A DNA stretch of 19,875 nucleotides from CAG-177 sp964587915 (GTDB taxonomy: Bacteria; Bacillota; Clostridia; Oscillospirales; Acutalibacteraceae), in the NCBI GenBank assembly GCA_964587915.1, contig CAZPMK010000031.1, positions 1-19,875 of the forward strand. The letters run 5' to 3'. The notes below the pieces were generated by a model, which was not told the origin of the DNA, did no database searches, and saw nothing but the letters and a program-made list of their open reading frames with translations. The translations under genes and the position numbers were made by a program. Below, one piece after another: positions 5,920 through 12,766 of this stretch (positions within the stretch are counted from its first letter, which is position 1; every line of letters begins with the position of its first letter).

Positions 5920-7560
5920 ATGAAAAAACAACATAAAAATGCCGCTGTTATAGATGTACCCGATTATAAAACTCTCAAAGAGATAATCGTTCACGGCACC
6001 GAAATGGGCGGCGATAAAAAAATGCTTGTGTATCTCGACAAGAACAAGGTCGAGCACACCAAAACATATAACGACGAATGGCATGACATGAGTGAAATGG
6101 CAACCTACTATTATCTTCACGGTCTTTGCGGCAAGAAGAAAATAGCAATAATCAGCGAAAACACTTATGAGTGGATTTGTTCTTACTATGCAACTCTCAT
6201 CAGCGGAAATATTTCCGTTCCTATGGACTGCAAGCTCCCCGCAGAGGATCTCGGCGATCAGCTTATCCGTTGCGAGTGCGATGCTCTTGTTTATTCAAAG
6301 AAGTATGCTTCGGCGGTTGAAGAGTTCAAGAAAAATCCCGAAATGCCCGTCAAAGAGTATTTTTGCACAAGCGACTTTGACGAATATCTGAAAGAAGGCA
6401 GAGAACAGCTTGACAAGGGCTATACCGCCGCAGTTGATGCTGAGGTCAAGCCCGATGACCTTGCCTGTATTGTTTACACCTCCGGCACCACCGGAAAGAG
6501 CAAAGGCGTTATGCTCACTCATTACAACATTGCAAGCAACTGTGCATCCTCTTGCCGCATAATGTCCGGCAAGCACGCAATAGGCTTTCTCCCCCTTAAC
6601 CACACCTATGCGTGGGTCAGTGCACTTTTCTCGACCTACATAGTTACCGAATGGGGCTATCTTTGCGACAGCATTAAGGATATTCAGGGCGACCTTAAGA
6701 AGTATCATCCCTACAATTTCTCTGCTGTTCCCCTTGTTGTTGAAACGATTTACGACCGCATATGGAAAACGGCTCGCAGAATGGGCAGAGAGGATATCCT
6801 CAAAAAGGGTCTTAGAATCAGCAACGCTCTCATGAAGATAGGCATTGACAAGAGACGCAAAATCTTCAAGCAGGTTCTTGACAATCTCGGCGGAAACCTT
6901 GATATGATAATCTGCGGCGGTGCAAATCTTGACCCGAAATACGAAAAGGGTATGCGTGAATTCGGAATTGATGTTTATAACGGCTACGGCGTTACGGAGT
7001 GCTCCCCTGCCGTTACCTGCAACAGACCCGGGAAATATAAGCCCGGCTCCGTCGGCGTACCCATGGACTGCTGCGAAATCAAAATAAACAACCCCGATGA
7101 AGAGGGTGTCGGTGAAATTTTCGTCAAGGGTGCAAACGTAATGCTCGGTTATTATAATGAGCCTGAAGCAACCGCCGCCGCTTTTGACGGCGAATGGTAT
7201 AAAACCGGTGACTACGGCTACATTGATTCGGACGGCTTCCTGTTCATCAGAGGCAGAGAGAAAAATCTCATCATCCTCTCAAACGGCAAGAATGTTTCTC
7301 CCGAGGAGCTTGAAGATAAGCTCTCAAGAATCGAGTATGTCAAGGAAGTCCTTGTCTATGAAGAAAAGGGCTTTATCACCGCAGAGCTGTTCCTCAATGA
7401 GGAGGATTATCCCGATGCAAGACAGAGAATCAAGGGCGATATTGATGCCTTTAACCGCAAGATGCCTCTGTTCAAGAACATCGCAAAATTCAAGCTCCGT
7501 GACGATGAATTTCCCAAGACGACAACTCTCAAAATCGTCAGAAAGTACATGCAGAAATAA
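5920..7560 (+). CDS. AMP-dependent acyl-CoA synthetase / ligase (long-chain fatty acid type)
   Basis: 546 residues, a full-length member of the ANL adenylate-forming superfamily. Visible core motifs: A3 P-loop YTSGTTGKSKG (186-196), A5 NGYGVTE (354-360), A7 YKTGD (427-431), the A8 hinge RGREKNLI (444-451) and, at the C-terminus, A10 KTTTLKIVRK with K538 as the likely catalytic lysine. It should activate a carboxylic acid with ATP and transfer it to CoA. The layout (short N-domain, FLPLNHTYAW segment, C-terminal PLFKNIAKFKL) resembles FadD-like long-chain ligases, but the substrate cannot be read from sequence. No membrane segments. The ATG follows GGAGG by seven bases. Single gene, convergent with the acyltransferase-like gene. 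Codon use matches the neighbours. Confidence 0.85.
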   Translation: MKKQHKNAAVIDVPDYKTLKEIIVHGTEMGGDKKMLVYLDKNKVEHTKTYNDEWHDMSEMATYYYLHGLCGKKKIAIISENTYEWICSYYATLISGNISVPMDCKLPAEDLGDQLIRCECDALVYSKKYASAVEEFKKNPEMPVKEYFCTSDFDEYLKEGREQLDKGYTAAVDAEVKPDDLACIVYTSGTTGKSKGVMLTHYNIASNCASSCRIMSGKHAIGFLPLNHTYAWVSALFSTYIVTEWGYLCDSIKDIQGDLKKYHPYNFSAVPLVVETIYDRIWKTARRMGREDILKKGLRISNALMKIGIDKRRKIFKQVLDNLGGNLDMIICGGANLDPKYEKGMREFGIDVYNGYGVTECSPAVTCNRPGKYKPGSVGVPMDCCEIKINNPDEEGVGEIFVKGANVMLGYYNEPEATAAAFDGEWYKTGDYGYIDSDGFLFIRGREKNLIILSNGKNVSPEELEDKLSRIEYVKEVLVYEEKGFITAELFLNEEDYPDARQRIKGDIDAFNRKMPLFKNIAKFKLRDDEFPKTTTLKIVRKYMQK

Positions 7561-7566
7561 AATTTA

Positions 7567-7598
7567 CCCGCCGCTGAAAAAATGCGGCGGGCTTTCTT
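7567..7598. terminator. Shared bidirectional terminator
   Basis: CCCGCCGC (7567-7574) pairs perfectly with GCGGCGGG (7584-7591); tails are CTTTCTTATT on the plus strand and TAAATTTTATTTC on the minus strand. It sits between the convergent ligase and acyltransferase stop codons and probably serves both. Confidence 0.85.
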
Positions 7599-9114
7599 AT
7601 TCGTCCGATGCTATAATTGCAATGTTTTTCTCGATAAGGTCAAAGAATTTTTCAACGATTTTCTTATCCTCATCATTTCCGCGAACGCACATTGAGAATG
7701 TAAGCTCCTTTCGCAAGGAGGTAATGGTGAGCAATACATACGGCTTATATTTTACGGAACCGCTCATAAATCCGTGCGTCGGCTCATTGCCCTCAAGTGC
7801 CAGCTTATCCGGTTCAAGTGCTCCGACGTTGCTCATGGCAAGATGAGGATTTGAATATCCTATCTTTATCACCTTTTCGGATGCCGCATGAGGAAGTATT
7901 CTGTAGCCGAAATTCAATAGCGGCAAGCCGTGAAGTCCCATAAAAATATCCTGCTTAAACTGTTCGGATGAACGGATGGAATAGTCAAGCGTTTGGAATA
8001 TATCCTTTCCCGACTCGGATATTTTGCATTGCATCCACGCCGTGTGATTCGTCATGCCGAGCTTGCTGTCATCCTTGATATGGCGGCGTAAATCTATTGC
8101 ACAAGAAATTGATACGCTTTCGCCGTCATCAAAGCCCGCAAGCTCATAAAGACTGCGAAAATATACGGCAAGTAAAATATCATTGACCGTTGCGCCTCTT
8201 TTTTTGCCGGCAACTCTCATTTTATCAAAGGTCTCCGCCGAAACCTTGCGGCGAGCTATAAAAGAGTAATCGTTTTTGCCGGCGGGAGTAAGAGGAAAGG
8301 CATGATCATCTCTTGTATTTATGTTGCGGTAGAGTCTCCTTGCCGTTTTTTGTTCATCGGGTGAAAAACCCTCATATACCGATTCATAGGATCTTGAGCC
8401 CGTTCTGAGTCCGACGGGACTTTTACCACTCTTAATATAGTCATTATACTCGGCACACAGCTCTTTTGTGAAGTATTTGAGGTCGCCACCGTCCATGCAC
8501 ATATGATTTTCAACAATGCAAAGAGCGGAGCCTTCGCCGTGATTGAACACCGCCACCTTCATTTGGATTTTGCTTTCGGGCGGTATATACTGAACGAGAA
8601 AATCGTTAATTTCTTTGTCAAGAGCTTCCTCGGAAACCTCCTTTACCGTGACGACATCATCAATGCTGTAATCCTCAACCGTCCAGTAAGGGCGTATTTT
8701 ATTATCCTTAAAGGAAGAATGAAGCACGGGCGTTTTTTCAAAGAAGCAAACGAGCACCGTTTTGAGAGCTTCAACGTTTATTCGGTAATCGTAACGCAGC
8801 TCGGTGTGTACCATGCGGTCGTTGAAATCCCGAAAAAGATAGTGCATCTTGTCCCAAAGCTCCGCAGGCAGTCTTTCTTCCTGCGTTTTTTTGCTTTTCG
8901 TTTCGAGCGAAAAGGAATTGTATTCACTCACAAGGTCGGGGTGCTCGCCGATAATAAGGTCTTCGATAACCTTTTTATCACGCAGTCCCCTTTTTTCAAC
9001 CTGTTTTGCTCTGCTTTTCATATCGCAAAGCGTTTTTTGCTTGAAGTCACGAAGCAGGCAACTGTCCCCGATGCCCGCAAGCGATTCTTCAATGTAATTT
9101 GTAAATCTGTCCAT
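7597..9114 (-). CDS. Condensation-domain / wax-ester-synthase-like acyltransferase
   Basis: 505 residues. The CAT-superfamily acyltransferase signature HxxxDG is present as ENHMCMDGG (H204, D208, G209), with the fold's ATVNDILLAVYFRSLYEL helix near 305-322, as in condensation domains, PapA-type and wax-ester-synthase/DGAT-like enzymes. It would join an acyl thioester to an alcohol or amine; donor and acceptor are unknown. It has no carrier or adenylation domain and no membrane segment. Residues 1-90 form an extra charged helical region (YIEESLAGIGD... KSRAKQVEKRGLRDKKVIEDLI) that recalls the helical prefix domains of PadR-linked proteins. The ATG follows GGGGG by four bases. The neighbouring acyl-CoA ligase could supply the donor, but it is on the other strand. 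Confidence 0.75.
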   Translation of the reverse strand: MDRFTNYIEESLAGIGDSCLLRDFKQKTLCDMKSRAKQVEKRGLRDKKVIEDLIIGEHPDLVSEYNSFSLETKSKKTQEERLPAELWDKMHYLFRDFNDRMVHTELRYDYRINVEALKTVLVCFFEKTPVLHSSFKDNKIRPYWTVEDYSIDDVVTVKEVSEEALDKEINDFLVQYIPPESKIQMKVAVFNHGEGSALCIVENHMCMDGGDLKYFTKELCAEYNDYIKSGKSPVGLRTGSRSYESVYEGFSPDEQKTARRLYRNINTRDDHAFPLTPAGKNDYSFIARRKVSAETFDKMRVAGKKRGATVNDILLAVYFRSLYELAGFDDGESVSISCAIDLRRHIKDDSKLGMTNHTAWMQCKISESGKDIFQTLDYSIRSSEQFKQDIFMGLHGLPLLNFGYRILPHAASEKVIKIGYSNPHLAMSNVGALEPDKLALEGNEPTHGFMSGSVKYKPYVLLTITSLRKELTFSMCVRGNDEDKKIVEKFFDLIEKNIAIIASDE

Positions 9115-9145
9115 ATGTCCCCCGTAATTTAAAACAATTTCATAG

Positions 9146-9154
9146 ATTGTAGCA
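9146..9154 (-). promoter_or_regulatory. Extended -10 promoter of the acyltransferase-like gene
   Basis: Minus strand TGC-TACAAT (9154-9146): an extended -10 matching TACAAT at five of six bases; no good -35 is present. The leader would be about 25 bases. Confidence 0.45.
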
Positions 9155-9167
9155 TAAATTCAAACAT

Positions 9168-9189
9168 AATTCCATACTTTTAAGGAATT
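9168..9189. promoter_or_regulatory. Inverted repeat between divergent promoters
   Basis: AATTCC (9168-9173) and GGAATT (9184-9189), perfect 6-bp arms with a 10-base spacer, lie upstream of both the metY promoter and the minus-strand promoter. Possible operator; short AT-rich palindromes also arise by chance. Confidence 0.3.
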
Positions 9190-9205
9190 TTAGCTATTAT
9201 ATAAA

Positions 9206-9234
9206 TTGACAACGCACGCTACAACGCTTATAAT
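9206..9234 (+). promoter_or_regulatory. Consensus sigma-A promoter of the metY-metA operon
   Basis: TTGACA (9206-9211), 17-base spacer, TATAAT (9229-9234): a perfect match. The spacer carries two copies of ACAACGC (9209-9215 and 9221-9227), 12 bases apart, on one helix face. The leader is only about 26 bases, too short for an S-box or T-box. Confidence 0.85.
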
Positions 9235-9266
9235 ATTAAACATACGGTTATATTGGAGGTAAAAAC

Positions 9267-10553
9267 ATGAATAAAGCATCAACAGATACAATTTGCGTTC
9301 AAGGCGGATATACACCCAAAAACGGCGAACCGAGACAGATACCCATTATCCAAAGCACCACCTTTAAGTACGATACAAGTGAGGATATGGGAAAGCTCTT
9401 TGACCTTGAAGCCTCGGGATATTTTTACAGCAGACTTCAAAATCCCACCTGCGATACCGTGGCGGCAAAAATCTGTGCTCTTGAGGGCGGTACCGCGGCA
9501 ATGCTGACCTCCTCGGGTCAGGCGGCGAATTTCTTTGCGGTATTCAACATTGCTTCCTGCGGAGATCATGTTATCGCCTCCTCTGCAATATACGGCGGAA
9601 CCTATAATCTTTTCGCTGTCACGATGAAGAAGATGGGCGTTGATTTTACTTTTGTTTCTCCCGATTGCTCCGAGGATGAGCTGAGAAACGCTTTCAAGCC
9701 CAACACAAAGCTCGTTTTCGGCGAAACGGTTGCAAATCCCGCTATTAAAGTGCTTGATATCGAAAAATTTGCAAAAATTGCTCACGAAAACGGCGTACCC
9801 CTCATCATAGACAACACCTTTGCCACTCCCGTAAACTGCCGTCCGTTTGAATGGGGTGCGGATATCGTAACGCATTCCACGACAAAATACATGGACGGTC
9901 ACGGTGCGGCTGTCGGCGGTGCGATAGTGGATTCAGGCAAATTCGACTGGACAAAGCACGCTGAAAAATTTCCCGGTCTTTGCACTCCCGACGAAAGCTA
10001 TCACGGTGTCACCTACACGGAGCGTTTCGGCATCGAGGGTGCATACATAACAAAGGCGACGGCTCAGCTCATGCGTGATTTCGGCTGTGTTCAAAGTCCG
10101 CAGAGTGCATTTATTCTCAATCTCGGACTTGAGAGCCTCCATGTTCGCATGAAGAGACATTGTGAAACCGCTCTCAAGGTTGCCGAATTTCTTTCAAAGG
10201 ACGAGCATATTTCTTGGGTCAGATATCCCGACCTGCCCGACAGTGAGGATTACGCACTTGCGAAGAAATATCTTCCGAACGGCAGCTGCGGCGTAGTATC
10301 CTTCGGCGTTAAGGGTGGAAGAAAAGCTGCAGAAGCGTTCATGAAGGAATTAAAGCTCGCCGCAATTGAAACTCATGTTGCCGACGCACGCACCTGCTGT
10401 CTGCATCCCGCAAGCTCAACGCACCGTCAGATGAACGATGCTGAGCTTGAAGCGGCAGGAGTATCGGGTGATCTTGTACGCATGAGCTGCGGACTTGAAA
10501 GTGCCGATGATCTCATTGCCGACATTGCACAGGCTCTTAACTGCGTAAAATAA
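9267..10553 (+). CDS. metY: O-acetylhomoserine sulfhydrylase (PLP, Cys/Met metabolism family)
   Basis: 428 residues, the usual MetY length. It catalyses O-acetylhomoserine + sulfide to homocysteine + acetate in the cytoplasm. Family features in order: YSRLQNPT (54-61), EGGTAAMLTSSGQAA (73-87), LIIDNTFATP (179-188, Asp182 contacting the PLP nitrogen), and HSTTKYMDGHG (203-213) with K207 as the PLP-binding lysine. The C-terminus has the family's VRMSCGLES and DLIADIAQAL. The long insertion near 220-260 (KFPGLCTPDESYHG) is typical of MetY rather than of cystathionine gamma-synthase. The ATG follows TTGGAGGT at a good distance. It is first in an operon, 23 bases before metA, which makes its substrate. 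A homocysteine gamma-lyase side activity is possible. Confidence 0.93.
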   Translation: MNKASTDTICVQGGYTPKNGEPRQIPIIQSTTFKYDTSEDMGKLFDLEASGYFYSRLQNPTCDTVAAKICALEGGTAAMLTSSGQAANFFAVFNIASCGDHVIASSAIYGGTYNLFAVTMKKMGVDFTFVSPDCSEDELRNAFKPNTKLVFGETVANPAIKVLDIEKFAKIAHENGVPLIIDNTFATPVNCRPFEWGADIVTHSTTKYMDGHGAAVGGAIVDSGKFDWTKHAEKFPGLCTPDESYHGVTYTERFGIEGAYITKATAQLMRDFGCVQSPQSAFILNLGLESLHVRMKRHCETALKVAEFLSKDEHISWVRYPDLPDSEDYALAKKYLPNGSCGVVSFGVKGGRKAAEAFMKELKLAAIETHVADARTCCLHPASSTHRQMNDAELEAAGVSGDLVRMSCGLESADDLIADIAQALNCVK

Positions 10554-10576
10554 TATAAACATACGAGGTTTTTATA

Positions 10577-11497
10577 ATGCCCATAAAGATACCGAACGAC
10601 CTGCCCGCAACAAAAACGCTCACGGAAGAAAACATTTTCGTAATGAACGAGAACAGGGCACTTTCACAGGATATTCGTCCGCTGAAAATCCTGCTTCTCA
10701 ATCTTATGCCGACAAAAATTGCCACGGAAACACAGCTTTCGAGGCTTTTGGGCAATACTCCGCTTCAGGTTGAGCTTGAACTGCTCCACACCTCCTCCCA
10801 TATATCAAAGAACACTCCGCAGGAGCACCTTTTCACATTTTACAAAACCTTTGATGAAATTAAAAATCAGAATTTTGACGGTCTTGTAATAACCGGTGCA
10901 CCCGTTGAGCATCTGCCCTTTGAAGAGGTTGAATATTGGGACGAGCTTTGTGAAATAATGGAGTGGTCAAAGGCTCACGTTCACAGCACATTCCATATAT
11001 GCTGGGGAGCACAGGCGGGACTTTACTATCATTTCGGCATCAAAAAATATCCGCTTAAAGAAAAACTGTTCGGCGTTTTTGAGCACACCGTTGAACGCAA
11101 AAGCTCGATCCTTTTCCGCGGGTTTGACGATACATTTCTTGTTCCCCATTCCCGCCACACCACAATAAGGCGTGAGGACGTGGAGGCTGTTCCCGAGCTT
11201 AAAATCCTTGCGGCTTCACCGGAGGCGGGTCTTTACGCCGTTTCCACGGAGAATGGTAAGCAAGTATTCATCACAGGTCACAGCGAATACGATGCAAACA
11301 CGCTCAAAAACGAATATCTGCGTGACAAAAACGCGGGTCTGCCGATAAAGGTGCCGAAGAATTATTTTCCGAATGACGACGACACGGCAGAGCCGACAGT
11401 TAAATGGCGTTCCCACGCAAATCTTCTGTACGCAAATTGGCTGAATTACATCGTGTATCAGAATACACCGTATGAAATCAGCAATATAAATAAGTAG
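10577..11497 (+). CDS. metA: Homoserine O-acetyltransferase (MetA family)
   Basis: 306 residues. It transfers an acyl group from acyl-CoA to homoserine, the first committed step to methionine. The type I glutamine-amidotransferase-like fold is clear: NLMPTKIATETQ (42-53), ITGAPVEHLPFEEVEYW (105-121), nucleophile C142 in FHICWGAQAG, and H235/E237 in ITGHSEYD as the rest of the triad. Residue 111 is Glu (APVEH). Structural work on Bacillus MetA links Glu111 to acetyl-CoA use and Gly111, as in E. coli, to succinyl-CoA, so acetyl is predicted here despite the common succinyltransferase label. That agrees with the MetY upstream. The ATG is preceded by ACGAGGTTTTTATA, a modest Shine-Dalgarno. Twelve bases separate it from the next gene. 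Confidence 0.93.
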   Translation: MPIKIPNDLPATKTLTEENIFVMNENRALSQDIRPLKILLLNLMPTKIATETQLSRLLGNTPLQVELELLHTSSHISKNTPQEHLFTFYKTFDEIKNQNFDGLVITGAPVEHLPFEEVEYWDELCEIMEWSKAHVHSTFHICWGAQAGLYYHFGIKKYPLKEKLFGVFEHTVERKSSILFRGFDDTFLVPHSRHTTIRREDVEAVPELKILAASPEAGLYAVSTENGKQVFITGHSEYDANTLKNEYLRDKNAGLPIKVPKNYFPNDDDTAEPTVKWRSHANLLYANWLNYIVYQNTPYEISNINK

Positions 11498-11509
11498 GAG
11501 TGAACAAAG

Positions 11510-11950
11510 ATGATTTTTGATACGATTGACAATTTAAGAAAATACGCCGCTTTTGATTCCCGTTTTGAAAAAATAGCCGATTTCATTGAAAAAAACAATC
11601 TCAAAGAAATAGAAAACGGCGGCTACGAGGTTTGCGACGGCGTTAAGGTCAACATCTCGGAATATGAGCCGTCAAAGGGCGGAGATTTTGAAGCACACCG
11701 CGAATACCACGATCTTCAATATGCAATCACGGGCGGAGAAACGATTGAGATTATCCCCACACGATGCGGTTTATCCTCAAAGGGTTATCAGCCCGATGCA
11801 GAATTTTTCCCGAACGGAAGCTGCGAAAGCACAAAAATCGCTCTTGAAGAAGGTACCTTTGCTTTTCTTACTCCCGATGATGCCCACCGTCCCTGCATTA
11901 AACTGAACGACGAAAAAATCAAAAAAGCCGTATTCAAAATTCATATTTAA
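11510..11950 (+). CDS. YhcH/YjgK/YiaL family cupin (DUF386)
   Basis: 146 residues, close to the family norm. It has a double-stranded beta-helix fold, soluble and cytoplasmic. The metal-site signature is visible: FEAHREYHDLQY (60-71, with E61, H63 and H67) and FLTPDDAHRPC (119-129, H126). Family members (EbgC, YhcH, YiaL) are linked to sugar or sialic-acid handling, probably as aldose mutarotases/isomerases or beta-galactosidase accessory subunits; the exact reaction is not known for most. GTAGGAG lies eight bases before the ATG. It is third in the operon after metY-metA, only 12 bases past metA, an unexpected partner for methionine synthesis that may reflect simple co-transcription. Confidence 0.85.
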   Translation: MIFDTIDNLRKYAAFDSRFEKIADFIEKNNLKEIENGGYEVCDGVKVNISEYEPSKGGDFEAHREYHDLQYAITGGETIEIIPTRCGLSSKGYQPDAEFFPNGSCESTKIALEEGTFAFLTPDDAHRPCIKLNDEKIKKAVFKIHI

Positions 11951-11956
11951 TTTCAG

Positions 11957-11985
11957 TCACCTGCCGCACAAAAAACGGCAGGTGA
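11957..11985 (+). terminator. Terminator of the metY operon
   Basis: TCACCTGCCG (11957-11966) pairs perfectly with CGGCAGGTGA (11976-11985), followed by TACTTTGTTTG; it begins seven bases after the yhcH-like stop. The same DNA on the minus strand encodes the last residues and stop of the membrane-protein gene. Confidence 0.8.
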
Positions 11986-12679
11986 TACTTTGTTTGTAAT
12001 AAGGAATTATATACAGCGACGGCAATACCGCCGTGCAAAGAATAAGCCACGGCAAAAAGCTGAGCTTAAATGCAAAAATATCCGCCGCAGTATCTCGGCA
12101 ATGCTTAACGCTCAGTGAAACGGCTCGCCTCGGAGAAATATCGGAATATGCGGCAAAATAAAATTCAGCCTTTGCATATCTTTGAACGGTAACAACCCAG
12201 AAAATTGCTCCCGTCACGGCGAGAACAGCTATCCCTGCAAGCAAAGCCATTGATGCTCTCAGGCTCACCGCTTGATGTGATATTCTCAGCATGAACACCA
12301 AAAGCATTACGGCGGGGGCGGCCTCAAATGCGGCGAGCCACAACAATTTCAACCCAAAAAGCATGGAATACAGCACGCAGGCATTGAGTCGGTCGTGAAA
12401 ATGAAGCTCTCTTTCCTCTCGACTTCCGAGTGCCAAGGAAATGTGCTTTATTTGTAATTTCATTCTCAGCGGTGCAAGGGTAAAAAGCGAAGCGGGCAAG
12501 GCAAGTGCCGCAGTTATCCCCTGTATCAATTGCGGATTTTTTACGGGCAGGAGCACAGCCGAGGCGGTACACAGCGAAAAAGCAACGGTCAAAATTATCA
12601 CTAAAGCCAATGTCGGCAAAACGACAAGTGAGCTGCCGAGCAATGACTCTCTTGCGGAGAGCTTTATTCTTGCATTCAT
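11957..12679 (-). CDS. DUF975-like integral membrane protein
   Basis: About 240 residues with five or six hydrophobic segments; the C-terminal part (RRAVSLSVKHCRDTAADIF, LSFLPWLILC, YIIPYYKQS) resembles DUF975-type bacterial membrane proteins, whose function is unknown. I favour the ATG at 12679, which has GGTGA five bases upstream; GTG at 12688 and ATG at 12685 are in frame and possible. Expression signals are weak: it follows the LCAT-like hydrolase gene on the same strand, but a strong terminator intervenes and no promoter is obvious. Its last ten codons are the stem-loop of the opposing operon's terminator. The amino-acid pattern (long helices, basic loops inside) argues that it is real. 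Confidence 0.6.
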   Translation of the reverse strand: MNARIKLSARESLLGSSLVVLPTLALVIILTVAFSLCTASAVLLPVKNPQLIQGITAALALPASLFTLAPLRMKLQIKHISLALGSREERELHFHDRLNACVLYSMLFGLKLLWLAAFEAAPAVMLLVFMLRISHQAVSLRASMALLAGIAVLAVTGAIFWVVTVQRYAKAEFYFAAYSDISPRRAVSLSVKHCRDTAADIFAFKLSFLPWLILCTAVLPSLYIIPYYKQSITCRFLCGR

Positions 12680-12699
12680 AATCATCACCGAAAATCAAA

Positions 12700-12728
12700 A
12701 AATCGGGAAGCGGTAAGCCTCCCGATTT
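12700..12728 (-). terminator. Terminator of the LCAT-like hydrolase gene
   Basis: Minus-strand stem AATCGGGAGGC with GCTTCCCGATT (arms at 12727-12717 and 12711-12701, one mismatch), followed by TTTTTTGATTTTC. It lies about 38 bases past the stop of the hydrolase. Confidence 0.85.
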
Positions 12729-12766
12729 ATTATTTGCTTTTTTGTGCGGATATTCCGCTGTGAATA

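Noticed and set aside
8503..9132. 209-residue plus-strand ORF antisense to the acyltransferase gene
   Set aside because: It mirrors the real gene, has no ribosome binding site, and its composition is that of a codon-biased shadow.
9235..9266. SAM (S-box) or T-box riboswitch before metY
   Set aside because: The predicted leader is about 26 bases, far too short for either.
9279..9902. 207-residue minus-strand ORF inside metY
   Set aside because: Shadow of a clear metY gene; no family motif.
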